Source: Limibacillus halophilus (GTDB lineage Bacteria; Pseudomonadota; Alphaproteobacteria; Kiloniellales; CECT-8803). From it: DNA of 64,000 bases. The stretch lies in contig NZ_JACHXA010000005.1 in NCBI RefSeq assembly GCF_014191775.1, positions 124,001-188,000 of the forward strand, given 5' to 3'. Under the pieces are notes generated by a model. That model was not told the origin of the DNA. It did no database searches and saw nothing but the letters and a program-made list of their open reading frames with translations. Both the position numbers and the translations under genes were made by a program. Shown one piece after another: positions 26,515 through 36,338 of this stretch (position 1 is the first letter of the stretch; each line of letters starts with the position of its first letter).

Positions 26515-27219
26515 ATGACTGCAGAGCCCATGCAACTGGCATTGTTGCCAGGCCTCCTTTGCGATGCTGAGCTTTGGAGGCCGCAGATCGAAGGGCTTTC
26601 GGATATTGCTGAGTGTCATGTGGCCGATTTCAAGAGCCAGCAGACGGTTGGCGAAATGGCGGCCACGGTTCTCGATCAGATGCCGGGCACTTTCTGTTTG
26701 GCCGGGCTTTCCATGGGCGGTTATGTCGCACTTGAGATTATGCGCCGTGCGCCAGAGCGTGTTCAGCGGTTGGCGTTGCTGGACACAACCGCACGCGCAG
26801 ACAGCGCCGAACAAACACGTCGCCGTCGTGGGCTGATACAACTTGCGGAAAAAGGCAACTTCAAAGGTGTGACGCCGCGGCTCCTACCGATGCTGATCGC
26901 TGAGCGGTTTCTCGAAAATGACGAACTGAAGTCTGTCATTTTGGGGATGGCCGGACGCATAGGGCGCGATGGGTTTCTTAATCAGCAAAAGGCCATCATG
27001 ACGCGGCCTGACAGCTTGCAAGAATTGGCGGGAATCAAGGTGCCGACGCTGGTGCTCTGTGGGCGCGATGACGTTTTGACACCGCCTGACCGGCACGAGG
27101 AAATGGCGGCGGCGATTATGGATGCCGATCTGGTGGTTCTGGGCGGTTGCGGACACCTCTCCAGTTTGGAGCGACCCGCTGACGTGACGGCTGCACTCAG
27201 GTGTTGGTTGCTACGTTAG
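26515..27219 (+). CDS. Alpha/beta-fold hydrolase
   Basis: Predicted esterase-like enzyme of 234 residues. The nucleophile elbow GLSMGG holds S66, the acid is probably D186 in CGRDDVLTP, and the base is H214 in GGCGHLSSLERP. The oxyanion region LLPGLLCDAELW is normal. The start at 26515 is preferred since AAAAGG lies nine bases upstream, while the ATG at 26506 is directly adjacent to that purine run. Substrate unknown. Its stop codon overlaps the convergent lipoprotein gene by a few bases. Confidence 0.82.
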   Translation: MTAEPMQLALLPGLLCDAELWRPQIEGLSDIAECHVADFKSQQTVGEMAATVLDQMPGTFCLAGLSMGGYVALEIMRRAPERVQRLALLDTTARADSAEQTRRRRGLIQLAEKGNFKGVTPRLLPMLIAERFLENDELKSVILGMAGRIGRDGFLNQQKAIMTRPDSLQELAGIKVPTLVLCGRDDVLTPPDRHEEMAAAIMDADLVVLGGCGHLSSLERPADVTAALRCWLLR

Positions 27220-27821
27220 TCTAGCCAGTTAGCCCGGCGGGAATCGTCTTGATTCGGGTCGTAGTGCGGCATGATCACATAGGCCATCCGTCGCAAGAGA
27301 TTTGACAGCGGCAATGATCGTGGCCTGTCCGGGCGTGCCACTGCGCCACTGGCGGTACTCATCAGTCGATCTCCAATACAAAGTGCCATCAGCACACGCA
27401 TTTGCAGGGGATCGGTTGCGACTGGCTGGCCGGGCTCTCTACAAACGATCTCGCTCTTTGCACCTGGCGTCGCATCCAGCAAAACGACAAGTCGGTAAGG
27501 GGATGCGTAGCCGTCGGGCTTCTCAGCCTCGGTAAAGAAGGGAAAGTCCTGGCCCGAGGGGGCGCCATAGAGCATATCGGCGATTACGGTTCCTAACTCC
27601 TGGTCCGACGCAGCAAAGGGGTTGTTTGGGAGCTCCAGCAGCATGCCGCCGCGGCTTGCTGCATAGTTCCGGGCTTCCGGGTTGTAGGCGTCCAATCGAT
27701 GATTATAGATCACCCATCCGCTACCGGCTGGCGCTGTACAGCCGGCCAGCATTGTCAGCAATACACCGGCCAGCAGGCCAGTCGCCCGCGCCTTAACCAG
27801 CCGGTTCCTACGAGCGGTCAT
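27216..27821 (-). CDS. Uncharacterised lipoprotein
   Basis: The 201-residue precursor has a lipoprotein signal with lipobox LAGC (TMLAGCTAP). The mature part shows no motif I recognise; it contains a hydrophobic patch (YRLVVLLDATPG), two further cysteines (IVCREPG, MALCIGDR) and an acidic C terminus. The ATG at 27821 gives a proper lipoprotein signal; earlier in-frame starts would add unlikely N-terminal residues. It lies directly downstream of parE in the other orientation sense, on the same strand, with no obvious functional link. Confidence 0.65.
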   Translation of the reverse strand: MTARRNRLVKARATGLLAGVLLTMLAGCTAPAGSGWVIYNHRLDAYNPEARNYAASRGGMLLELPNNPFAASDQELGTVIADMLYGAPSGQDFPFFTEAEKPDGYASPYRLVVLLDATPGAKSEIVCREPGQPVATDPLQMRVLMALCIGDRLMSTASGAVARPDRPRSLPLSNLLRRMAYVIMPHYDPNQDDSRRANWLD

Positions 27822-27898
27822 GACGATTATATGCTCCAGGATTTGTCTCATGAGGCGGATTTTAGCAGACCCCGCCAATCGCTGCACCGTCATGTTGA

Positions 27899-29890
27899 TC
27901 AGATGTCGAGCTCTTCAACGAAGCGCGCATGCTCTTGTATGAAGGCAAATCGCAACTCTGGTTTGCGCCCCATCAACTGCTCGACGATATCTCCGGCCCG
28001 GCGCTGTTCACCGATCGGGTCGACATCATCCGGTTCGACAACCGTCACACGCAAGAGCGTCCGCGTGGCGGGGTCCATTGTTGTTTCCTTCAATTGCTTG
28101 GGCGGCATTTCGCCCAATCCTTTGAATCGACTGATCTCGACCTTTCCCTTACCTTTGAATTCCCGCTCAATGAGTTCTTCTTTATGGAGGTCGTCGCGGG
28201 CGTAGAAACTCTTACTGCCTTGCGTCAGTCGGTAGAGTGGGGGCTGAGCCAGATAAAGCCGTCCTGCATCAATGATTCCAGGCATTTCCCTATAGAAGAA
28301 GGTCATCAACAAGGATGCGATATGTGCGCCGTCCACGTCGGCATCAGTCATGATAATGACACGCTCATAGCGCAGTTTATCCTTGTCGAAGGAACCTCGG
28401 GTTCCGCAGCCAAGGGCTTGTACCAAGTCGTTCAGTTCCTGGTTCTGCTTCAGCTTGTCGCTGGTTGCGCTGGCGACGTTCAAAATCTTACCGCGCAGTG
28501 GCAGAATGGCTTGCACATCACGGCTGCGCGCCTGTTTTGCAGATCCGCCCGCGGAATCGCCTTCGACAAGAAAAATCTCGGTACCTTCAGCGCGGCTGCG
28601 TGAACAATCGGCCAGCTTTCCGGGCAAACGCAGCTTTCGGCTGGTTGCGGTTTTGCGGTTAAGTTCTTTTTCCTGGCGGCGGCGCAACCGGTCCTCGGCA
28701 CGTTCGATGATGCGCTCCAGCACCAAGCGGGACTGCTCGGGGTCGCCCGACAGCCAGTGATCGACGTGATCCTTTACAACGGTTTCCACCAATCGCGTGG
28801 CTTCCGGGGACGCGAGTTTTTCCTTGGTTTGCCCTTGAAACTGCGGCTCGCGGATAAAAACCGAGAGCAGGGACATCGCGCCACCGAAAACATCGTCCGC
28901 GGTGATCTGCTGCGCCTTCTTGACGCCGATCATCTCGCCATACGCCTTGAAGGCGCGCAACACCGCCTGGCGGAACCCCTGTTCGTGGCTGCCTCCTTCA
29001 GGCGTCGGGATGGTGTTGCAGTAGGAGTTTAGAAAAGCGTTCTCGTCAGCAGGCCAACTCATTGCCCATTCTGCGCGCCCCTTGTCTTCAGGGAAGGCCG
29101 CTTCACCTGCCAACACATTTGGTGACAGGTTTCGACGCTGGCCCAGGGACGCTTGCAGGAAATCTCTCAAACCATCGGGAAAATGGAGGATGTCATTCGG
29201 TGGCGTGCTGTCGTCTCCCAGCAACAACCCCGGTGCGCATGCCCAACGAATCTCGACACCCTTGAACAGGTAGGCCTTTGATCGGGTCATACGATAGAGT
29301 GTTGCCGGCTTGAAACGCGCAGTGGGGCCAAAAATCTCCGGGTCCGCGTGGAATGTCACGGTCGTCCCACGCCGGTTATGAACCGGGCCGCAGTCCTCCA
29401 ACGCGCTAACCGGATGCCCTTGACTGTAAGATTGTCGCCAGAGTTTCCGATCGCGCGCGACCTCGACGACCAAGCGGTCGGCTAGTGCATTGACAACTGA
29501 TAAGCCGACACCGTGAAGACCACCTGAAGTAGCATAAGCCTTCCCACCGAATTTCCCGCCTGAGTGGAGTGTCGTGAGGATCACTTCCAATGCTGACTTG
29601 TCACGGTATTTAGGGTGTGGGTCGACTGGAATGCCGCGTCCGTTGTCACGTACCGTCACACAGCCGTCTTCGGACATTTCCAGCTCGATCCGGCTCGCAT
29701 GGCCCGCAACTGCTTCGTCCATGGCATTGTCCAGAACTTCGGCTGCAAGATGGTGAAGGGCCCGCTCGTCGGTGCCGCCAATGTACATACCCGGACGACG
29801 GCGTACTGGCTCCAAACCCTCAAGAACTTCAATGTCCTTGGCGCTATAGCCATCGTCTTTATGGGCTAGATTCTGGAAGAGATCGCTCAT
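27899..29890 (-). CDS. parE: DNA topoisomerase IV subunit B
   Basis: ATPase subunit of topoisomerase IV, which decatenates daughter chromosomes together with ParC. The 663-residue protein has the GHKL ATP-binding domain (EVLDNAMDEAVAGHA, DNGRGIPVD, GGLHGVGLSVVNALA) and the TOPRIM domain with LVEGDSAGGSAKQ, PLRGKILNV and the DADVDGAHI acidic motif. The ParE rather than GyrB reading rests on length and on motifs such as FGGKAYATSGGLHG. The start at 29890 (MSDLFQ) is preferred over an upstream extension. Confidence 0.94.
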   Translation of the reverse strand: MSDLFQNLAHKDDGYSAKDIEVLEGLEPVRRRPGMYIGGTDERALHHLAAEVLDNAMDEAVAGHASRIELEMSEDGCVTVRDNGRGIPVDPHPKYRDKSALEVILTTLHSGGKFGGKAYATSGGLHGVGLSVVNALADRLVVEVARDRKLWRQSYSQGHPVSALEDCGPVHNRRGTTVTFHADPEIFGPTARFKPATLYRMTRSKAYLFKGVEIRWACAPGLLLGDDSTPPNDILHFPDGLRDFLQASLGQRRNLSPNVLAGEAAFPEDKGRAEWAMSWPADENAFLNSYCNTIPTPEGGSHEQGFRQAVLRAFKAYGEMIGVKKAQQITADDVFGGAMSLLSVFIREPQFQGQTKEKLASPEATRLVETVVKDHVDHWLSGDPEQSRLVLERIIERAEDRLRRRQEKELNRKTATSRKLRLPGKLADCSRSRAEGTEIFLVEGDSAGGSAKQARSRDVQAILPLRGKILNVASATSDKLKQNQELNDLVQALGCGTRGSFDKDKLRYERVIIMTDADVDGAHIASLLMTFFYREMPGIIDAGRLYLAQPPLYRLTQGSKSFYARDDLHKEELIEREFKGKGKVEISRFKGLGEMPPKQLKETTMDPATRTLLRVTVVEPDDVDPIGEQRRAGDIVEQLMGRKPELRFAFIQEHARFVEELDI

Positions 29891-29987
29891 AAGCCGCATT
29901 ATAGGAGCCCCGAGGGGTGGAGCAAGCAAATGCTGTGGCATTTGCATCCCCAATCTACTAGATATTGGCTTTTATTGGGGGAAAATC

Positions 29988-30380
29988 ATGGATGAAGAGA
30001 TTAGGCCGCCGGATCGGGAGCCCGCTCTCAGGACTCTGGCCATGCCGGGCGATGCGAATCCAAACGGTGATATCTTTGGCGGTTGGGTCCTTGCGCAGAT
30101 GGATCTGGCCGGGGCCGTTCCAGCAGTCAAGCGCGCGCGCGGTAGGGTCGCAACGGTGGCCATTGATGCTATGCGATTTCACCGGCCCATTTTCGTTGGC
30201 GATCTGGTGAGTTGTTACGCGACAATTCTCGCTGAGGGCGCAACGTCGATGCAGGTTCGGGTTGAAACCTGGGTCGAAAGAAGCGCTGGAGATGAGATCA
30301 TGAAGGTGACCGAAGGTATGTTCGTTTATGTCGCCATTGATGCTGATGGCGGGAAAAGACCGCTACCAGTACGCGAATGA
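29988..30380 (+). CDS. Acyl-CoA thioesterase, YciA-type hot-dog fold
   Basis: Hydrolyses acyl-CoA thioesters. The 130-residue protein has the YciA/acyl-CoA hydrolase segments PGDANPNGDIFGGWVLAQMD (catalytic Asn and Asp region) and the ATVAIDAMRFHRPIFVGD strand pair. Short length fits the small hexameric YciA class. A GGGGGAAAATC ribosome-binding site precedes the ATG. It is divergent from parE and may share its promoter region. Confidence 0.9.
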   Translation: MDEEIRPPDREPALRTLAMPGDANPNGDIFGGWVLAQMDLAGAVPAVKRARGRVATVAIDAMRFHRPIFVGDLVSCYATILAEGATSMQVRVETWVERSAGDEIMKVTEGMFVYVAIDADGGKRPLPVRE

Positions 30381-30417
30381 CTTTATTTTTTGAACAGGTG
30401 CTGCGATAGTATGCATT

Positions 30418-30789
30418 ATGAAGCGAACGATCGTCACATTTTTATTGATGCTGATTTCGGTTTTCACAGCACAGGCCTTTGCGGCCGAAGCCGATATTGT
30501 AGACGCGGTTGCTTATAAAGATCGTAACAACACCTGGCGCTTTGATGTGACGGTCGCCCACGCGGATGCTGGCTGGGAACACTATGCGGATCGCTGGGAG
30601 GTAATGGGGCCGGACGATACAGTCTTGGCGACACGGGTAATCTATCACCCGCACGTCACGGAGCAACCCTTCACACGGTCTTTGGAGAACGTGCATATAC
30701 CGGATGACGTTAAGGTCGTTCGGGTGAGGGCACGTGACTCGATTCATGGCTATGGCGGCAAGGAGTTCGAGATTGAACTGCGGCGCTGA
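30418..30789 (+). CDS. Small secreted protein of unknown function
   Basis: The 123-residue precursor has a clear signal peptide (about 1-23, ending AFAAEA). The mature domain of about 100 residues is rich in aromatic and charged positions (WRFDVTVAHADAGWEHYADRWEV) and predicted mostly beta. I do not recognise a characterised family. It follows the thioesterase by 37 bp and is followed by a strong terminator shared with glnA. Confidence 0.75.
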   Translation: MKRTIVTFLLMLISVFTAQAFAAEADIVDAVAYKDRNNTWRFDVTVAHADAGWEHYADRWEVMGPDDTVLATRVIYHPHVTEQPFTRSLENVHIPDDVKVVRVRARDSIHGYGGKEFEIELRR

Positions 30790-30817
30790 ATAGCGGATTG
30801 GCCTCGCTGGAATAGAA

Positions 30818-30846
30818 GGGGCCGCCTGGAAAGGCGGCCCCATTTT
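30818..30846 (+). terminator. Intrinsic terminator after the small secreted protein gene
   Basis: GGGGCCGCCT and AGGCGGCCCC form a perfect 10-bp GC-rich stem with a GGAA tetraloop, followed by ATTTTCGTT. It ends the plus-strand transcript. The convergent glnA transcript ends 20-50 bp away, and the symmetric stem could also help terminate it, though the U-tract on that side is poor. Confidence 0.88.
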
Positions 30847-30867
30847 CGTTCGGTTGTTAGAATTGTA

Positions 30868-32277
30868 TCAGGACGAATAATACATCTGGAACTCGATTGG
30901 GTGCGGAGCATGCTCAAAAGCGTAAATCTCCTCCCATTTGATATCGATGTAGCCTTCGATCTGATCCTTGTCGAACACGTCACCCTGTAACAGGAAGTCG
31001 TGATCGTCGGTCAAAGCTGTTAATGCTTCACGCAAGGAGCCGCAAACGGTCGGAATGTCCTTTAGTTCCTCGGCCGGCAGATCGTAGAGGTTCTTGTCCA
31101 TTGGGTCGCCGGGATGGATCTTGTTCTTGATCCCATCGATGCCAGCCATGAGCATTGCCGTGTATGCGAGGTAAGGGTTGGCAATAGCGTCCGGGAAGCG
31201 AATCTCGACGCGTTTGGCTTTTGGGCCGGCGCCGAAGGGAATGCGACAGGAGGCCGAACGGTTGCGGCTTGAATAGGCCAATAGCACAGGCGCTTCAAAA
31301 CCGGGCACCAGGCGCTTGTAGCTGTTGGTGCTGGGGTTGGTGAAAGCATTCAAGGCGCGGGCGTGCTTGATGATGCCGCCGATGTAGTAGAGTGCCATCT
31401 CCGAAAGGCCCGCATAGCCGTCACCTGCAAACAAGGGCTTGCCGTCTTTCCAAATCGACTGGTGAACGTGCATGCCGGATCCGTTATCGCCGTAAACCGG
31501 CTTTGGCATGAAAGTAGCCGTCTTGCCATAGGAATGGGCAACGTTGTGGACGACATACTTGTAGATCTGCATGTTGTCGGCGCATTTGAGCAGGGTATCG
31601 TACTTGATACCCAGTTCATGCTGGCTGGGCGCCACTTCATGGTGATGCTTTTCTACGTTGACGCCCATCTCCTTCATGACCGTCACCATCTCTGCACGCA
31701 GGTCGGTGCCTGAGTCGACGGGAGGCACGGGGAAGTAGCCGCCCTTTACCACCGGTCGGTGTCCCATGTTTCCCGCCTCATACTCGACGCCGGACATATA
31801 GGGGCCTTCTTCGCTTTCGAATTGGAAGAAGGAGTGGTTCATGTTGACCCCGAAGCGCACGTCGTCGAACACGAAGAACTCTGCTTCTGGTCCGAACACG
31901 GCAGTATCGCCAATGCCGGAAGACTGCAGGTAGGCAAGGCCCTTTTTCGCAGTCGTGCGCGGATCACGGTTGTAGGGCTGGCCGGTCGAAGGCTCCAAGA
32001 CATCACAGGTCAGGATCAACTGCGGTTGTGCAGCAAAGGGATCCATCACAGCGGTGGAGAGATCCGGCAGCAGTGCCATATCGGACTCGTTGATTGCCTT
32101 CCATCCGGCGATGGAAGAGCCATCGAACATGATACCCTCGGTCAGCATTTCTTCGTCTACCGTATCGATGTGCTGAGCGACGTGCTGCCATTTGCCGCGT
32201 GGATCTGAAAAACGGAAATCGACGTATTTCACGTCGTTTTCCTTGATCATATCTAGAACTTTTTTGACCTCGGACAT
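30868..32277 (-). CDS. glnA: Glutamine synthetase type I
   Basis: Joins ammonia and glutamate to make glutamine. The 469-residue protein has the GSI signatures: FDGSSIAGW, the ATP-binding [25 protein letters not shown] and the adenylylation site tyrosine in [10 protein letters not shown] at about residue 397. The presence of that site predicts covalent control by GlnE. It follows glnB by 53 bp on the same strand, so it is probably transcribed from the sigma-54 promoter upstream of glnB. Confidence 0.97.
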   Translation of the reverse strand: MSEVKKVLDMIKENDVKYVDFRFSDPRGKWQHVAQHIDTVDEEMLTEGIMFDGSSIAGWKAINESDMALLPDLSTAVMDPFAAQPQLILTCDVLEPSTGQPYNRDPRTTAKKGLAYLQSSGIGDTAVFGPEAEFFVFDDVRFGVNMNHSFFQFESEEGPYMSGVEYEAGNMGHRPVVKGGYFPVPPVDSGTDLRAEMVTVMKEMGVNVEKHHHEVAPSQHELGIKYDTLLKCADNMQIYKYVVHNVAHSYGKTATFMPKPVYGDNGSGMHVHQSIWKDGKPLFAGDGYAGLSEMALYYIGGIIKHARALNAFTNPSTNSYKRLVPGFEAPVLLAYSSRNRSASCRIPFGAGPKAKRVEIRFPDAIANPYLAYTAMLMAGIDGIKNKIHPGDPMDKNLYDLPAEELKDIPTVCGSLREALTALTDDHDFLLQGDVFDKDQIEGYIDIKWEEIYAFEHAPHPIEFQMYYSS

Positions 32278-32330
32278 GATGGTTCCTCTTTGTGGTAGGG
32301 GTTTTCTAAAGGGTTGGGTGTATGCCCGGC

Positions 32331-32750
<420 letters not shown>

Positions 32751-32888
32751 TTAGTATAAATGGCAGAAATCCTCATCAACTTAGCCGTGGGTGGGCGCTC
32801 TCTATTGGCTCGCAGTTCTTTTCTGCACAAAAAATAGGCAGGGTGCCGTGGCGCTGTGCAGTATACAGCAGTCAAAGGGTTGCCCGTT

Positions 32889-34073
32889 CTATTCCTGGTG
32901 AGATTCAAGCCACTCCTGTATGCGCTGCAATGCTATTTCGATGTTCTCCATCGAGTTTGCATAAGATAGACGAACATAGCCTTCGCCGTGCGCGCCGAAC
33001 GAGGTTCCGGCAATTGTTGCCACCCCAGCCTGATCAAGAAGGCCCAATTCGACCTGTTTGGCCGTTAATCCAGTATTTGCGATGTTTGGAAAAGCGTAAA
33101 AGGCTCCACCTGGTTCCACACATGAGACGCCGGGTATCTGGTTCAATCGCTCGACAAGGAAACGCCGACGGGCATCAAATGCCCGCTGCATGCCGTCGAC
33201 GCTGTCTTGTGGCCCTTCTAGGGCCGCAATGCCCGCAAATTGTGCAGCCGCGTTGACACAGGAGTTGCTGTTGACCGCGAGTCTGGTAGCCCCTTCGACC
33301 AATTGTTTGGGCCAGACACCATATCCCATCCGCCATCCGGTCATTGCGTAAGTCTTACTCCAACCTTCCAGAAGAATCAGTCGGTCTTCCAACTCTGGAT
33401 AGCTCAGAAGGCTGGTATGCTTGCGGCCATCATAAAGCAATCTGCTGTAAATCTCGTCGGACAGGATAGCGACCTTTGGAAACGCTTCGAGCCCGCGCAC
33501 CAGATTATCGATCTCGGATTTCTCTGTGACCCCCCCGGTCGGATTGGCTGGTGAGTTGAGAATTATGAGCCGTGTTTTGACGGTAATAAGGCTGAGTAGC
33601 GTTTCGGCATCGAAACCAAAGCCATTCTTCTCAAGTAAGGGCAGGGGGACAGGTTTTGCACCGGTAAAACGGATCATGGACTCATAAATCGGAAAGCCGG
33701 GATTAGGATAGATGATCTCGGCACCGGGTTCCCCAAACATCAGAATCGCAAAAAACATGGTGACCTTACCGCCGGGTACCACCACGACCCGCGAAGGATC
33801 CACGTCTGCTGCGTACTGTTTATGCAGGTATGCGGAAACAGCCTCCCGAAGCGATGGAATTCCGTTGGCGGGCGTATAACCGTGCTGGCCGTCATGCAAG
33901 GCCTTGACCGCTGCTTCCACAATATGGTCGGGCGTAAGGAAGTCAGGCTGACCAATACCAAGGTTGATGATGGAACGGCCCTGGGCCTCTAACGCCTTGG
34001 CACGGGCTAGAACTTCGAAAGCAGTTTCTGTACCCAGTCGTGACATGGCATTGGCTTGTTGCAGCGTCGTCAT
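32889..34073 (-). CDS. PLP-dependent class I/II aminotransferase, aspartate aminotransferase-like
   Basis: Transaminase of 394 residues, fold type I. The PLP lysine lies in the SKTYAMTGWRMGY motif near residue 240; NSPANPTGG, the DEIYSRLLYDG segment and the C-terminal RLSYANSMENI arginine motif are present. This pattern matches subgroup I-gamma aspartate/alanine-type enzymes. The exact amino donor is not readable. It is monocistronic between glnB and tRNA-His. Confidence 0.88.
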   Translation of the reverse strand: MTTLQQANAMSRLGTETAFEVLARAKALEAQGRSIINLGIGQPDFLTPDHIVEAAVKALHDGQHGYTPANGIPSLREAVSAYLHKQYAADVDPSRVVVVPGGKVTMFFAILMFGEPGAEIIYPNPGFPIYESMIRFTGAKPVPLPLLEKNGFGFDAETLLSLITVKTRLIILNSPANPTGGVTEKSEIDNLVRGLEAFPKVAILSDEIYSRLLYDGRKHTSLLSYPELEDRLILLEGWSKTYAMTGWRMGYGVWPKQLVEGATRLAVNSNSCVNAAAQFAGIAALEGPQDSVDGMQRAFDARRRFLVERLNQIPGVSCVEPGGAFYAFPNIANTGLTAKQVELGLLDQAGVATIAGTSFGAHGEGYVRLSYANSMENIEIALQRIQEWLESHQE

Positions 34074-34301
34074 TCTCTATTCGCCCATCTCCGGTTGGTG
34101 TTTCGTGAAGCTAGGCCGTAGGAGGATCGCTCGGCAAGGATTCTCATCGGCCCACAGCCTCTAATGTGCGTTTGCCCTATCGGGCCAGAACAGCCGAAAG
34201 GGCTAATTTTTGTAACGGAGGGAAAGTACTGGTTCCCGGGCCGCCGACTGAATGGCCAACGTCTCAGCAGGCTGAACGCAGGCCGCTAATCAAGGGGATA
34301 C

Positions 34302-34330
34302 TTGACGGCAGCAGGGGGAGCCTTTAAGAC
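34302..34330 (+). promoter_or_regulatory. Sigma-70 promoter of tRNA-His
   Basis: TTGACG, a 17-bp spacer and TAAGAC precede the tRNA by 29 bp. The -35 matches five of six consensus bases. The -10 is weak by E. coli standards but has the same TA-A/G-GAC form seen before the other tRNA genes in this window. Confidence 0.6.
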
Positions 34331-34358
34331 GCGGCATTACTGAGATGTCTTCGCTGTG

Positions 34359-34435
34359 GTGGCTGTAGCTCAGTTGGTTAGAGCGCCTGGTTGTGGTCCA
34401 GGAGGTCGTGGGTTCAAATCCCATCAGCCACCCCA
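34359..34435 (+). tRNA. tRNA-His (anticodon GTG)
   Basis: A 7-bp acceptor stem (GTGGCTG / CAGCCAC), D-arm AGCTCAGTTGGTTAGAGC, anticodon stem around TTGTGGT with anticodon GTG, and a TPC arm with GGTTCAAATCC. The discriminator is C73 with an encoded CCA. The base at 34358 is a G that can serve as the His-specific G-1 opposite C73. Confidence 0.97.
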
Positions 34436-34487
34436 CTATTTCTGATGAACCCCGACAGATACGACCCTTCGTCCCCAGCAAGAGGGA

Positions 34488-36338
34488 TTAGGCAACAGCA
34501 TAGTCGTTGTCGTGATTGTCGCTGCAGCTAAGGGGCAATTCGATTGTGACTTTCAGCCCCTTCTTTCCCTGCTCCAAGCGCATCTTGCCGCCCATTTCCT
34601 TAACGATATCGCTGCTGATCGCCAACCCCAGGCCTGTTCCTTTACCGGCGGGTTTTGTGGTGAAATAGCGCTCTGTCGCGCGCGTCATCAGGGGGCCGGG
34701 GATGCCGCCGCCGCTATCTTCCAATATGCAGCAGAGTCCAAAGTCATTTCTGACAAGCGATACGAGAATGTAGGAGTCGGATGAGCCGCCTGCCGCTGCC
34801 TTTCCACTCTCTATGGCATCAATGCTGTTGGTCAGGAGATTGAGCAAGACCTGTTCGAAAAGGATCGGATGGCCGCGCACCAACGGTGGGGCCTCTCCAG
34901 AAGAGTATTGCAGTGTGATCCCAGCCTGTTCCAACCTGTGCTGGATCAGCATGAGGGCTGCTTTCATACTCTCACGCGGATCGAAGGCAAAGCGCTGATC
35001 GTCAACCTTGCGGCCAAACACCCGCAAATGATCAATAATAGTCCGGATGCGCTCGCTGTTATTGGCGAGCCGGTTCATTTTATCACTCAGATAGCGCCTT
35101 ATCTCCTGCTCCGTAAGAGTTCTATCCTCAAGGGCGCTGAGTGTGTTTTGTACGGCGAGATCGATAACCGCCAGCGGCTGTTTCAGCTCGTGCGCGATGC
35201 TGGTGGATATGTCGCCCAGAGTTGCGAGTTTTGACGTTTGGATGGCAATTTGCTCGGCGATTTTCTTCTCACTGATGTCTCGACCGACCAGCATGTATTC
35301 GCTGGGCCGGCCCTGGTTGTCAAAGAAGGCCCGGATTGTTGCCTGTATCCATCTCAGCTCCTGTTTCCCGCCATTGATGCGGCAGTTTATCTCCTGTGTT
35401 TCACTTGTCGGGCTTAGTTTGGAGAGCGCCGTTTCAATGATGTTGCAGTCTTCCGCCGGCACCAGATTTGTCGGGCGGGTTCCAATTAGATCCCCCAGGC
35501 GGATGCCGACGATGTCTTGGAAAGCCTTGTTGGCGAACTGCAAGCGAAAATTCTTATCAAGGCGGCAGATCGCTTCGCTTTGCGTTTCAACGATGCTGCG
35601 ATAGCGGGCTTCGCTTTCTGCCAGCAGTCGACGCTGCTTATCGATCTCCGCAACGAGTTCGTTGAAACGACTGTAGAGGGGGGTCAATTCACGACCCGCA
35701 TCAACATCGGCGAGAAGCGTGACATGGTCGCTTGAGGTGCCAATCGTTCTCAATCCTTCCACCAGCCTTTCAAAGGGCCTCATGATCTCGCGCATCAGGC
35801 GTCGGGAGATCAGCGTGGCGATCAAGATCGATACGACCAGGATGGGCAACATGAACTTGATCGTGTGAAGAAACCAAGAGGCAAAGCATTCGACTCTGAT
35901 TATCAGACCGAGTCGTCCAACTACTTCTCCGGCAGCCTTTATTTCCCTGCTGATGTGAACTTGGTTGAACCTAACGGGTGTCTCTATCGACCGGGTCTCC
36001 GTCCCGTGAAACGTGTCGATATATGTCGGGTCACCGAAGATCGCGAAAATTGTTCCGTCATTACGAAATATATAAGCCGCCCGCACCGAAGGCTTCAACG
36101 CCAGCGATTGGATGACTTCCTCCGCAGCGAGTTCGTTTTCGAATACGATAGCCGCCGCCAGATTCTGGATCAGGATATCAGCGATGGCCGTGGCTTCGTC
36201 GATCGCGGTGACCCGGTTTCGATCATACTGAAACAAGCTGAACGTCAGATTAGCGACGAGGAGCGCCAGAACCGTTGTTGCAAGTGATGCCCTGAGCAAG
36301 CGCTGCAACAAGCTGTGCCCCATCCAAACACCCATCAT
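34488..36338 (-). CDS. Membrane histidine kinase with CHASE8-like sensor, HAMP and PAS domains
   Basis: Sensor kinase of 616 residues. Order: TM1 about 17-38; periplasmic CHASE8-like region about 40-150 (ENELAAEEVIQSLALKPSVRAAYIF and VHISREIKAAGEVVGRLGLII are typical); TM2 about 155-178; HAMP about 179-235; PAS about 245-360; then HisKA with H383 in SIAHELKQPL, the N box around N504, the G1 box DSGGGIP (541-547) and the G2 box GKGTGLGL (566-572). It overlaps the YfiR-like gene by ATGA, so the periplasmic protein very probably acts on this sensor. The partner regulator is encoded upstream in the same operon. Confidence 0.85.
   Translation of the reverse strand: MMGVWMGHSLLQRLLRASLATTVLALLVANLTFSLFQYDRNRVTAIDEATAIADILIQNLAAAIVFENELAAEEVIQSLALKPSVRAAYIFRNDGTIFAIFGDPTYIDTFHGTETRSIETPVRFNQVHISREIKAAGEVVGRLGLIIRVECFASWFLHTIKFMLPILVVSILIATLISRRLMREIMRPFERLVEGLRTIGTSSDHVTLLADVDAGRELTPLYSRFNELVAEIDKQRRLLAESEARYRSIVETQSEAICRLDKNFRLQFANKAFQDIVGIRLGDLIGTRPTNLVPAEDCNIIETALSKLSPTSETQEINCRINGGKQELRWIQATIRAFFDNQGRPSEYMLVGRDISEKKIAEQIAIQTSKLATLGDISTSIAHELKQPLAVIDLAVQNTLSALEDRTLTEQEIRRYLSDKMNRLANNSERIRTIIDHLRVFGRKVDDQRFAFDPRESMKAALMLIQHRLEQAGITLQYSSGEAPPLVRGHPILFEQVLLNLLTNSIDAIESGKAAAGGSSDSYILVSLVRNDFGLCCILEDSGGGIPGPLMTRATERYFTTKPAGKGTGLGLAISSDIVKEMGGKMRLEQGKKGLKVTIELPLSCSDNHDNDYAVA

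Noticed and set aside
32800-32880. GCAC/GTGC repeats as NtrC sites upstream of glnB
   Set aside because: Half-sites are present but not at the spacing of known NtrC enhancers.
34192-34210. AGCC-GAAAG-GGCT followed by TTTTT before tRNA-His
   Set aside because: A four-base-pair stem is too weak to call, and no plus-strand gene ends there.
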